NCBI GenBank assembly: GCA_037447655.1
Contig: JBBHKE010003210.1
Span: 157,546-187,468, forward strand
Direction: 5' to 3'
DNA: 29,923 nt
From: Zygnema cylindricum
Taxonomy: Eukaryota; Streptophyta; Zygnematophyceae; Zygnematales; Zygnemataceae
The notes under the pieces were generated by a model. It was not told the origin of the DNA and searched no databases. It worked only from the letters and a program-made list of their open reading frames with translations. The position numbers were made by a program, and so were the translations under genes. Below, one piece after another: positions 1 through 12,202 of the stretch (positions are counted from its first letter, which is position 1; the number at the start of each line of letters is the position of its first letter).

Positions 1-669
1 TACTTCTCATTTTTTTTTCTGTACGGTTGAAACTTACGCGGTACGGCTCTAAGTTTTACAAGAAAACGACAGAAAAAAACCCTTACTTAGGCACATGGAG
101 ACGCACCCTTAGAGCCGGTAATCTGGTGGAATTAGGTTTTACTTTAGCTCTGCCATTCATCATAATACACGTGCCTGTATAATTTCTATCCAGGAATTCT
201 CACAATAGAATTCAATGGTTATATGTTTTCGTTTTTTAGCAGTTTAAGCTTTTCATTAAAGAGAGTCAAAAGTGTTATTCATCCCTGTAACTGCGAATCA
301 ATACATTGCAAATGTAATACACAACAAAACTGGAACTTATGCACTTTGTCTCTAACCTGCAGCAGGATTTTCTTGAAGAGGGACAGCCTTTCCTTGTCAC
401 GCAGTAATTTTAAAATTGTCTATTGAGTTACTTTTTGAGTTTGCGGTTTAATTTCAGAGAGAAATTTGGAGAGTTCATAACCAGGGCGATCAGGAAATAC
501 TACACAAGCGTTAGGTAACTGCCACGTGGCAATTCTGCATGTGCAACTTGTAAAGAAGACCTTCGAGGAGTAACACTAAAGGTGAAAAAAGAGATTGAAG
601 GCTTAGTTTTTGAAGAAAAGCCTGGAATTATCTTTTACTTTAAGAAGTTTTGAATTTTATTTTTACACA
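1..669. other. Upstream region of the F-box gene
   Basis: No gene is recognised. A 67-codon open frame at 223-426 has no recognisable features and is probably chance. The part just before the F-box start holds a perfect palindromic G-box (listed separately) and presumably the promoter and 5' leader. No convincing TATA box was identified. Confidence 0.5.
520..531. promoter_or_regulatory. 12-bp palindromic G-box upstream of the F-box gene
   Basis: The sequence TGCCACGTGGCA is a perfect palindrome centred on CACGTG and lies about 140 bp before the ATG at 670. In plants CACGTG cores with these flanks are bound by bZIP (ABRE/G-box) and bHLH (PIF, MYC) factors. Regulation by such a factor is inferred from motif and position only. 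Confidence 0.5.
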
Positions 670-1464
670 ATGTCGTCGCATACAGATTTTCTGGTCGCCA
701 TTTTGTCTCGTCTCTCAGGACGAGAAGTCGCTACTTCGGCTTGCGTTTGTCGTTTATGGAGAGAGGCAGCCATGGATGAATCTTTGTGGCAAAACCTTTC
801 CACTTTAACATGGCCGTCTTTGAATGAGTTAGCCGTTGCCGATACTGTAAAATCTTCTTGTGGATTTCGGCATTTCTTCTATCAAAGGACTGTTTTAGGT
901 CGTTTACCTGAGCCGGAGTCTATCAAGTGGTTACAGGAGGGCAATGTCACAATTTTCATCGATGTGAATTGGAAAGGAAAGAACATCCTCTCTGTCGCTG
1001 TTTCAGAAGTTTGTAAAGATCATCTTCGGTTTAAGATTCCTGCATTAGAGGCACTTGAACCATTTGAATATCCACAACCGATTGTAGATCTCGCTAACTT
1101 GTTTTCAAGTTGTCGAATTTGGACTGAAAATGTTTCCTCGACACCGTCCTCTGGTTCATCCACTTATGAGGAGAACGAAAGAAACGCGAATCTCTTCCAT
1201 TCTTTGACCGCATACACCAATGCAAATGTTATCCCTAGTATTGCTTCCAGACAGGCGCATTTGAGGATGTTTTCAGAACATTTGCATGTAAATTGGAGTA
1301 TCCTGCGAAATAATGACGGAAAGATGGCTTGTTTAGTGGACGGATCTCCGTCTCGTAGTGGAGATGGAGGAGGTTCTGAAGGGAAAACATCGAAAAGTAA
1401 AGGGGCTAAATGTACTCTGATGGTCGTACGAGATCTCGACATGTATCTTTATTTTCTTTGGTAA
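670..1464 (+). CDS. F-box protein, At2g27310/At2g36090-like
   Basis: A single open frame of 264 codons. Residues 2-50 read as an F-box: an Ile-Leu-Ser-Arg-Leu core, then the SACVCRLWREAAMDESLW stretch and an LTWPSL segment. This matches the small plant family of At2g27310, At2g36090 and At3g44326, where a Gly-Phe/His-Arg-x-Phe-(F/Y) motif follows, as GFRHFF does here. F-box proteins bind SKP1 in SCF ubiquitin ligases and choose substrates for degradation; the substrate cannot be inferred. The frame could be opened upstream from a TTG at 610, but the first ATG is at 670 and the F-box begins right after it. Residues 225-245 are a Ser/Gly/Lys-rich low-complexity segment. The stop codon overlaps a strong splice donor (TTTG/GTAAGT at 1460-1467), so a spliced form with a longer C-terminus is possible. 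Confidence 0.8.
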   Translation: MSSHTDFLVAILSRLSGREVATSACVCRLWREAAMDESLWQNLSTLTWPSLNELAVADTVKSSCGFRHFFYQRTVLGRLPEPESIKWLQEGNVTIFIDVNWKGKNILSVAVSEVCKDHLRFKIPALEALEPFEYPQPIVDLANLFSSCRIWTENVSSTPSSGSSTYEENERNANLFHSLTAYTNANVIPSIASRQAHLRMFSEHLHVNWSILRNNDGKMACLVDGSPSRSGDGGGSEGKTSKSKGAKCTLMVVRDLDMYLYFLW

Positions 1465-2465
1465 GTTTAGAACATAGAAACTGGTTTGGATGAAATTGTA
1501 TGTCGACATTTACAAATTTTGTAAAATAGAGGCTGGTTTAAATGAATGTATTAGAGTGAATGCTGCCAAATAATTTCAAAGGATAGTATTTTAGTTTGAA
1601 GGATCTTTAATTGTCTGTTTGACCTCTTGGGCTTTGGAGCGTTTAGGTGGTTTTGTATTATTTGAAAGAAGCCAATAATTGGGAGGATTCACTGTAGATT
1701 TTTGCAGTTAAAAAAACCAAGACCAAAGCATGTGAAGCAAAGAAAGGGGCGTATAAAATTTCCCGATACATCAAAAATATATTTAAATACATCAAAACTA
1801 TATCCAAAAACGTCAAAAACAAGTGGTACGATGCATGCATTTTTTGACTGACTTGTGAGTGTGTTATAAGAGGAAGATGTTTGTGAAGGAGAGTTGGTTT
1901 GTAACTGCCTGGGATGTGACGCGGATAATTATTTATTGAATTGCGATTTTTAGTAGATTTTTAGATTTTTATGTATAATCGTAAACACTGGTGTTGTTGT
2001 AATGGTTTAGCGAAGACAATATGATAACCTTTGAGTTTTTTTTTTAACTTTTTGTCTGTATGGAGAGCTTAGCTTCAATAAAGTGAAGGTGTTTTTTTTG
2101 TACCGCAACGTGTAAGACAGGGAGTGTTTTTGTGATAAGGTGTTCGTGATAAACTTTCACAAGTAGGGAGGGAAGGAGGGAGGGATGAAGGGGGGGAGCG
2201 TATGAGGGAGGGAGGGAGGAGGTGTAGAGGGAGTCATTCATCTGACTTCCTCGCATAGGAATAAAAATAAAAAATATTAGAAGCGTGTAATGGTAAACCA
2301 TTGAGTACATGGAAACGAAATAAATGAAAAGTCGAATCGAAACTAAGACTTCTTAAATACATCAGTTCGAATCGTTATCGTAGTACCGGTGGCTTCAGTA
2401 AACAAAAGCTCGAAATGCCAAATTGACAAATATTGGAACCTGTGACGATACCCAAGACCGAAAAG
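1465..2465. other. Region downstream of the F-box gene
   Basis: No gene is seen. It should contain the 3' UTR and poly(A) region of the F-box gene. A G-rich purine tract (GGGAGGGA type) spans about 2159-2225. The rest is AT-rich and unremarkable. Confidence 0.5.
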
Positions 2466-2669
2466 TACACCGTTCATCGTTATTAGTGTTAATAACACTA
2501 ATTTGGTCGCGGCTTTTTATGTCCAAAAATCACAAAATAGAGTTAACAACATTATTTAAGGATGTGGTCTTCAATTTGCCACATCTCCTTGCACTAAATT
2601 AGTGTTCTTAATTATAATTTCGCATTTAACACTAATAAATCTTTAACGATAATAACGATGAGCGGTGTA
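2466..2669. mobile_element. MITE with TACACCG ends (copy 1, complete)
   Basis: The left end is TACACCGTTCATCGTTATTA followed by GTGTTAA. The right end, read on the other strand, is TACACCGCTCATCGTTATTA, so the terminal inverted repeat is at least 20 bp with one mismatch. The element is about 204 bp, AT-rich and has no coding capacity. TA dinucleotides at both borders fit a TA target duplication, typical of Tc1/mariner-type elements. Related copies lie at 11938-11987, 16135-16207 with 20990-21082, and 26306-26525. Confidence 0.75.
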
Positions 2670-3002
2670 GTAGCCTAATACATAAGAATAATTGAAGTAG
2701 TGAACTAAAAATTTCGACACTTTTGCCATATTGGAGATACCTAGGGCAACATATTAAAAAGTACACAATCACAACAAACTTAAGAAAAGAAAAAACAACG
2801 GTTTCCATTAATCAAACATTTCACCGTTATTGTACCAAATTTTCCTTCCGATTGGATACAGAAATTGTCCGTAATAGTGTTTCTATAGTGAGCTATTACT
2901 GGTGTTATTGACCGCTATTTTTTGTTTTTCAAGTAAAATGCGTCAATGTATCATAGTACGCCACATAGGTCTTTTCCGCCTCTGTCTCTTTATTTGTCCC
3001 CT
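2670..3002. other. AT-rich spacer
   Basis: No gene, RNA or repeat is recognised. A 62-codon frame at 2723-2911 has no recognisable motif. Confidence 0.4.
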
Positions 3003-3267
3003 TTAGGTCAAAGTGTGGTAAGCTAGATCATCGACGTAAGGAGGTGGGGAATTGGCGAACGGCTCATCAATTGGAGGACAGGGTTCCGAATTCGGATATG
3101 GTGGGCCGTAAGAATATGTACGGAGGTCGAGGTCCAAGTACGGTCTCAGAGACTTCATTAAGGGAACCCATAAACGTCTAGAAAGGCATGGAGGGTCCTC
3201 CAGACGCGCTGTCGAGGAACCCTCGAGGTACTTAGGTCGGCGATTCGGAGACCTGGGACAGTTGAGA

Positions 3268-3429
3268 ACCACGGTCTTGGGAGACACCACCCATGGTAAC
3301 CATGGTCTTGGAAGACATCGACCACGATCTTGGGAGACACCGACCATGGTATTGGGAGACACCGACCATGGTCTTGGGAGACACCGACCACGGTCTTGGG
3401 AGACATCGACCACGGTCTTGGGAGACAAC
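3268..3429. repeat. 22-bp minisatellite
   Basis: About seven head-to-tail units of a 22-bp motif related to GACCATGGTCTTGGGAGACA; the last five are regular and the first two carry small indels. Because 22 is not a multiple of three, every frame rotates through the repeat. This explains several overlapping open frames here on both strands, none of which needs to be a gene. Confidence 0.85.
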
Positions 3430-4496
3430 GGATCCCACTTTCGGGGAGTCTCGGGCCCAACGGGAATCTACCACCAACGCTTGGACCCAATGCTTCACTA
3501 ACGGGATGAGACGTCAGGGTTTACGGCACCTTTTGTCCCCCATGTCTTGGAAACCTACGCTAGGAGAACGAAGCCACCGGAGGTTGGTTGCTTAGATGAA
3601 TGCTTTGTGAAATTCTGATTGTGATGGGATGGATGGGAACTAAAAACCCTTGTGACGACGGGTTTTGGGCACTTGGTGCCTTCGCGTTTCGGGACAGTCG
3701 AGACATTGACACTTGGCGCGGACGACCTAAGAGAGAGTCGGCGCATTTCCCTCCTGTGCCGAAACTCTCGAGAACATGTCAAGATGATAGCTCTTCGGTA
3801 AAAGTCGTTTGATCCGTGGCCGTTTGGTCTGTAAGCTATAGTGGACCATTAGTAGGATAGATGCAAGCATGATGTTCGGTCATACCGGCCATAACAAGTG
3901 TGCCATAGGCACCTTTTAACCTTAGGGAAGCTTTGTTTCCACCATAAGGACTATAAACTCCACGTTTTTTATTTGTGTCGCCTTCATCATTGTAGACATT
4001 GCTTTCTTTTGGTTGTTACAGTTGCATCTTGAATGCATTGTTGAAGTGTATCGCTGACTTTGCAAGCTAACTCTTCTTAAAAACCCTTTGAGGCTAAGGA
4101 CAATTAGGTTCTTGCCACCTTAAAAGAAAAGGGGTGTAGTTTGAGGAGCCATAAATCTTCAAAGACCTTGCTACAAATCCTCCCTTGAATCTGGGCCATT
4201 GGATCCAAGTAGGTTGCACTTGACGCAACCTCGGGTCGACGACGACCTCTTCTTCCGAAAAGGAGAGTGCATCTCTCAGGGCGCGTGCATCATGGGACAC
4301 CAGAAAGGGGAAGGGAGGAGAAGACGAGGGATAAAGGCTCCAAAGGCATGGGAAATAGCCGAGGAGAGGAGCAGGACAAACATTATAGGGCTCCTCAAGC
4401 CCTGACACCGAGTAGCAAGGCCTTCCCGCAGTATAAAGGTTATATGGGTAAACACCGCCTTGAGCTCTATAGTTTGTTCAATGTTCGGAGTGTTAT
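3430..4496. other. Unassigned region, moderately GC-rich
   Basis: Base composition is less AT-rich than its surroundings, and short open frames occur on both strands (3555-3812, 4094-4408, 4267-4506). I recognise no domain. The minus strand around 3700-4200 has a Cys/His-containing stretch faintly like a retroelement gag, but the zinc-knuckle spacing is not satisfied. Old transposable-element debris is the likeliest explanation. Confidence 0.35.
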
Positions 4497-4856
4497 GTAT
4501 CGGTAGCCATTCACCGTCAACCGATATTCACCTTTTTTTGACCTACCGTTAACCGATATTTTGGTCCGGTACATTGGTAATGGAACTATCACGATAACAA
4601 ACCGATGTATCGCAATAAATTACCGATAATGTCGGGCCCGATAATTATCAGCGGTAACTATATATACTTTTTGCACAAAAGTACGGGACAGGTTGTCATA
4701 CGTAGCATGCCACACTATATAACAAATCAAATATAATACTGTACATTGAAGTACTATGATACAGTATACTATATATTTTACACTTTCAGCGATAATTTTT
4801 TTTTTTTGTTCCGGAGTGATATACCGATAACTGTCGGTGTCGGTTGCGATAAGTTT
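4497..4856. repeat. Possible transposable element with CCGATA subterminal repeats
   Basis: The motif CCGATA or its complement TATCGG recurs at both ends of this AT-rich stretch (near 4498, 4520, 4553, 4622 and 4823-4850). The outer ends are loosely inverted (TATCGGTAGCC on the left; TATCGCAACCG on the right when read on the minus strand). Clusters of a short motif near the ends are seen in some DNA transposons. No transposase and no clear target duplication were found. Confidence 0.3.
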
Positions 4857-5325
4857 TGACCAGATACACAACACTAGGAGTTTTGCTTGTTTAGGTTGGT
4901 TTCAATCATTTTACTTTTCATAGAAACAATAACAACAATTAGAGTGGACTCCCTTGTCTTGAGACACATTTAAGTAAGAAAATTTGGTCGTCCCTTTGAA
5001 GAATATCATCCCCTATTTTTTTTATTTTTTGGTATCTCGCTCTTTTTTCCGATCTTTATTCTTTCTCTCCCCTTTTGTATTTGTCCTCAATGTTTTTCAC
5101 TTGTTACTAACTCATTTTTTCTGTCGTGCCCCTTCAAGTTAAATTATCAAATCGTGAAAATATCACAATTATTTGTTCACACAAAGGCCAACAATTAGAA
5201 AAGTTACCTCACCGAAAAAGCTTAATCAAACAACGCAAAGTACCTACAACAAATGACATAGAGATGTAAAGATGATAGGAAGGATAAAAAAAAACTGGAT
5301 AAAAAGACGACAGGATAGAAGGGAG

Positions 5326-5437
5326 AAAGGATTAAAGGTAAACAAGAAGAAGGGAACGAAAAGAAGAATAGTGCAAAGAAAAAAGGATTAAAGGTAACCA
5401 AGAAGGGAATGAAAAGAAGAATTGTGCAAAGAAAAAA
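5326..5437. repeat. Tandem duplication, unit about 56 bp
   Basis: Two adjacent copies of a purine-rich unit beginning AAAGGATTAAAGGTAA and ending near TGCAAAGAAAAAA; they differ by a few substitutions and a 3-bp indel. Noncoding. Confidence 0.75.
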
Positions 5438-6044
5438 TTAAAGCACAAATAAAAACATTTGAGAAACGTCTACGAGAATTGTAAAAAAGCGTGGATGGAA
5501 GTGATTAAATAACTACAACACAGCAATCATCTACAGAAAATTTAAAAGCCTTTCCGATAAAGGCTGTCAAGAAATCTTATCTTCCATTTTTCAAAGAAAC
5601 TACACAAACTTCTAATACTATAAAACCTCCAAAACCTCCAAAAGCTTCCTCCAAATTTCCCAAAAACAAACTCGATAACGAGCTTGTGTATCAGTTGTTA
5701 CCGATACATTATTTAAGAATCCATTTAGAACAAATTTCCAAAGAATCAAACACATTCCAAAAGGGGAAAATAATATTGAATCAGGCAGCGTATAAAAAGA
5801 CATATCCTGACAAAAAAACAAGGAACAAGAATCGATTTTTTTCTTTTATCGTATTGGAAGAAACCAAAACGGAATTTTCGCCCGTATATTTTCACATGCA
5901 AATCAAATTTTGCCCCTCTATTTTCACATGTCGCATAAACGGAACATCCAAAGAAAAAGCCTACACAATAAACTATACCACGAATGAAAGAACCAACGGT
6001 GCGTAAAGACGAGAGACGGAGCCCTTCCACCTGTCTCTATGCAA

Positions 6045-6100
6045 AAATCAGTTGGAAAATCAGTCGTAAAATCAGTTGTACAATCAGTTATGTTCTCGTA
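6045..6100. repeat. Short tandem repeat AAAATCAGTT (about 4 units)
   Basis: Four near-identical units (AAAATCAGTTGG, AAAATCAGTCGT, AAAATCAGTTGT, CAATCAGTTATG). They lie just downstream of the PP2A stop codon on its transcribed strand, so they are probably part of its 3' UTR. Confidence 0.6.
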
Positions 6101-6116
6101 AAAAACAATTATATTC

Positions 6117-10168
<4,052 letters not shown>

Positions 10169-10229
10169 GATTGGTTGATTTAGATGATCAGTTGATTGGT
10201 TGGTTTGTTGGTTGGTTGATTGATTTTCG

Positions 10230-10378
10230 CTACGCTTCCCTTCTCTTCTCTTGCCTTCTCTTGTCTTCTCTTCTCGGTTTCTTCTCTTGTCTTCTCTTCA
10301 CTTCTCTTCTCTTGTCTTGTCTTCTCTTGTTTTTTCTCTTCTCTCTTCTCTTCTCTTCGCTTCTTCCTCTGTTTTGTT
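10230..10378. repeat. TTCTC short tandem repeat in the PP2A leader or promoter
   Basis: Imperfect repeats of TTCTC and TTGTCTTCTC. On the PP2A strand this is a GAGAA-rich tract 60-210 nt upstream of the start codon. GA-rich plant leaders can carry BPC/GAGA-factor sites, but no more can be said from sequence. Confidence 0.75.
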
Positions 10379-11173
10379 TAGGTTGATTCGATTGATGAAT
10401 TGGTTAATTAATTGATTGGTTGATTTTCTAAATGGTTGATTGGTTAAAAGGTATTTTTTTTCTTTAAGCTAAATTCTATTCTTCTCTTCTCTTCTCTTCT
10501 CTGTTTTGTATTATGAAATTCTTCCTCTGCTTTGTATTACTCTTGTTCTTCCTTTGTTTTGTATATTCGTGTCTCCCTGTTTTGTATTATTCCAGCACTT
10601 CTTTTTTCTCTGTTTTTTATTTTTCTTCCTTACTGACTTTTCTTCCCTGTATTTTTCTCTTTTTCGCGTTACTCTTCTTGTCGGTTTTGATGCCTTCTTC
10701 TTCTCAACCTCGTATTTTTCTTTACAACAATTCTCTTCTTCTCCGTTGTGTGCTATTCTTCTTATCTGTTTTAATTGCTAATTGGTGCTGGCGTAACTTT
10801 TTTCATTAATGATCTACAACTCTGGTGCTGTAGTTATGCTTTTAGCCTTTTACAGTTAGCAGGAAACGTAACTACCAATAACTGCCACAAAAAAAAGGAT
10901 TACTGCACGGCTGTAAGCAGTTGCAATTTCAAATTTTGACATTCCACCAACTTTTCAAGCAGGTGGTGTTGCCTGCTGACCGAACCGGATAATCTATCTG
11001 CAAGTGTGAACAGAAAAGTGGGGGAGGTGTGATCAATGAAGGCCCGTGCACTCGTGCAGGTCTATTCCATGTGCGAACACTCATATCGGATCGAAGAATC
11101 GAGATTTTCATAACCGATACGGGTACTTTTTGGTATTATAAAAATCATTGGCTATGACGATGATGTTGCCATC

Positions 11174-11234
11174 TGACATCATGAAGTCATGAGTCATGTG
11201 CTCCCACGCTGACTCATCATGTGAAAGTGACTCA
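11174..11234. promoter_or_regulatory. Cluster of TGACTCA and TGACATCA motifs
   Basis: Three TGA(C/G)TCA sites (11190-11196, 11210-11216, 11228-11234) and one TGACATCA (11174-11181) lie within 61 bp. TGACTCA is the GCN4-type site of plant bZIP factors. Spacings of about 20 and 18 bp are close to two helical turns. Function in the divergent promoter is inferred. Confidence 0.5.
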
Positions 11235-11357
11235 AAAAAGTGAAAATGAGATGCTGATGGTGACATTAAAAGCGCAAGGCAAATCGTAGTATACGTGCTA
11301 TGCGTATTCTTATAGAATACCGTACGATTAAATGTGTTTGTATATTGTATAGCTTTG

Positions 11358-11365
11358 CCACGTGG
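11358..11365. promoter_or_regulatory. G-box CCACGTGG
   Basis: An 8-bp palindrome around CACGTG in the divergent intergenic region, about 840 bp before the mannosidase start. It is a plant bZIP/bHLH-type site. Confidence 0.4.
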
Positions 11366-11637
11366 GAAAGGGTGTAATTTTCATTTGCGCTCCCTTCCGG
11401 TTTCGCCTTTGCTTCCATTGGTCATTTTAGATCTTTTGCTGAAACGGAGGTTCAAATAAATTCTGTTTCGACATAGTGGTCGATGAGAACATAATCTGCC
11501 AATGAAAACGTAGGCAGCTGCATTATAGTACAGTACTGAGATTTCCACCAATGAAAATTAAATATCTGAATGCAGAAGTACAGTCATGCCGACAGCTGCA
11601 TGCTTTCAGAGTTTGCATCGGATCGTCAAGATTTCCC

Positions 11638-11643
11638 CACGTG
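11638..11643. promoter_or_regulatory. G-box core CACGTG
   Basis: A second CACGTG, about 560 bp upstream of the mannosidase start, in the context CCCCACGTGCAC. Confidence 0.35.
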
Positions 11644-11937
11644 CACTTGAAAACGGCTAGCCGTTGATTAATTTCACGACGCAGCTGAGCTGGCACTTTT
11701 CAACAGAACAGAACACTAACGCTATTTCTATGTTCAAAAATTCAAAGCGTGCGAAGCGTCTGTGGGAACTGCTGAGTTCGCTCAGGAAACGGAAATGGGT
11801 ATACTGAAATAGGGTAATGCTCGCACGGTATACTGGTTTAGTGCGCAATTCGTACGAAATATCCGCACTTAACATGGGCTAAAGTTTCAAAGTTATACTT
11901 CTGATTCCCTTCCTGTTCCTAATTAGTAATTACTAAT

Positions 11938-11987
11938 TACACCGTGTATCGCTATTAGTGTTAACCCTAGTAGCGATTAACGGTGTA
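11938..11987. mobile_element. Micro-MITE, 50 bp, TACACCG family (copy 2)
   Basis: It begins TACACCGTGTATCGCTATTA and ends CGATTAACGGTGTA, so both family ends are present with almost nothing between. The whole 50 bp is nearly palindromic. This is probably an internal-deletion derivative reduced to its two terminal repeats. It lies about 215 bp upstream of the mannosidase start codon. Confidence 0.65.
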
Positions 11988-12202
11988 CTTTATTAACTTC
12001 CTATTACCTTTAAGTTTCTATTAACTTCCTATTTGTATCCATGTTTTAGGCTTCCCTTTCTATCTTTCTACCATATTTTCGTTCCCTATCTATGTACCAA
12101 AAATAAAGAGAATTCTTCTTTTCAAATAAAACATCATATCAACTTGATGAAGTTCCATTTCCATCAATAAAGAAACCAAATGTAAAGAAAAGTTTGAAAA
12201 AC

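Larger units (their letters stand above)
4857..6116. other. Spacer downstream of the PP2A gene
   Basis: AT-rich with no gene recognised. A 56-bp direct repeat lies at about 5326-5437. A roughly 15-bp repeat built on AAAATCAGTT lies at about 6045-6100, just beyond the PP2A stop and probably inside its 3' UTR. Confidence 0.45.
10169..12202. promoter_or_regulatory. Divergent intergenic region between PP2A and the mannosidase
   Basis: The two genes are transcribed away from each other, with about 2.0 kb between start codons. The PP2A side starts with GATTGGTT-type repeats (10171-10225, 10384-10450) and a TTCTC array (10230-10378), so its leader would be GAGAA-rich. The region 10500-10800 is pyrimidine-rich with no gene. 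The mannosidase side holds bZIP-type and G-box motifs and a tiny palindromic MITE. No TATA box or transcription start could be fixed. Confidence 0.5.

Noticed and set aside
610-669. Longer F-box protein starting at 610
   Set aside because: The codon at 610 is TTG; the first ATG at 670 leads directly into the F-box.
3268-3429. Regularly spaced repeat resembling a CRISPR array
   Set aside because: The units are directly contiguous with no unique spacers, and the host is eukaryotic; it is a minisatellite.
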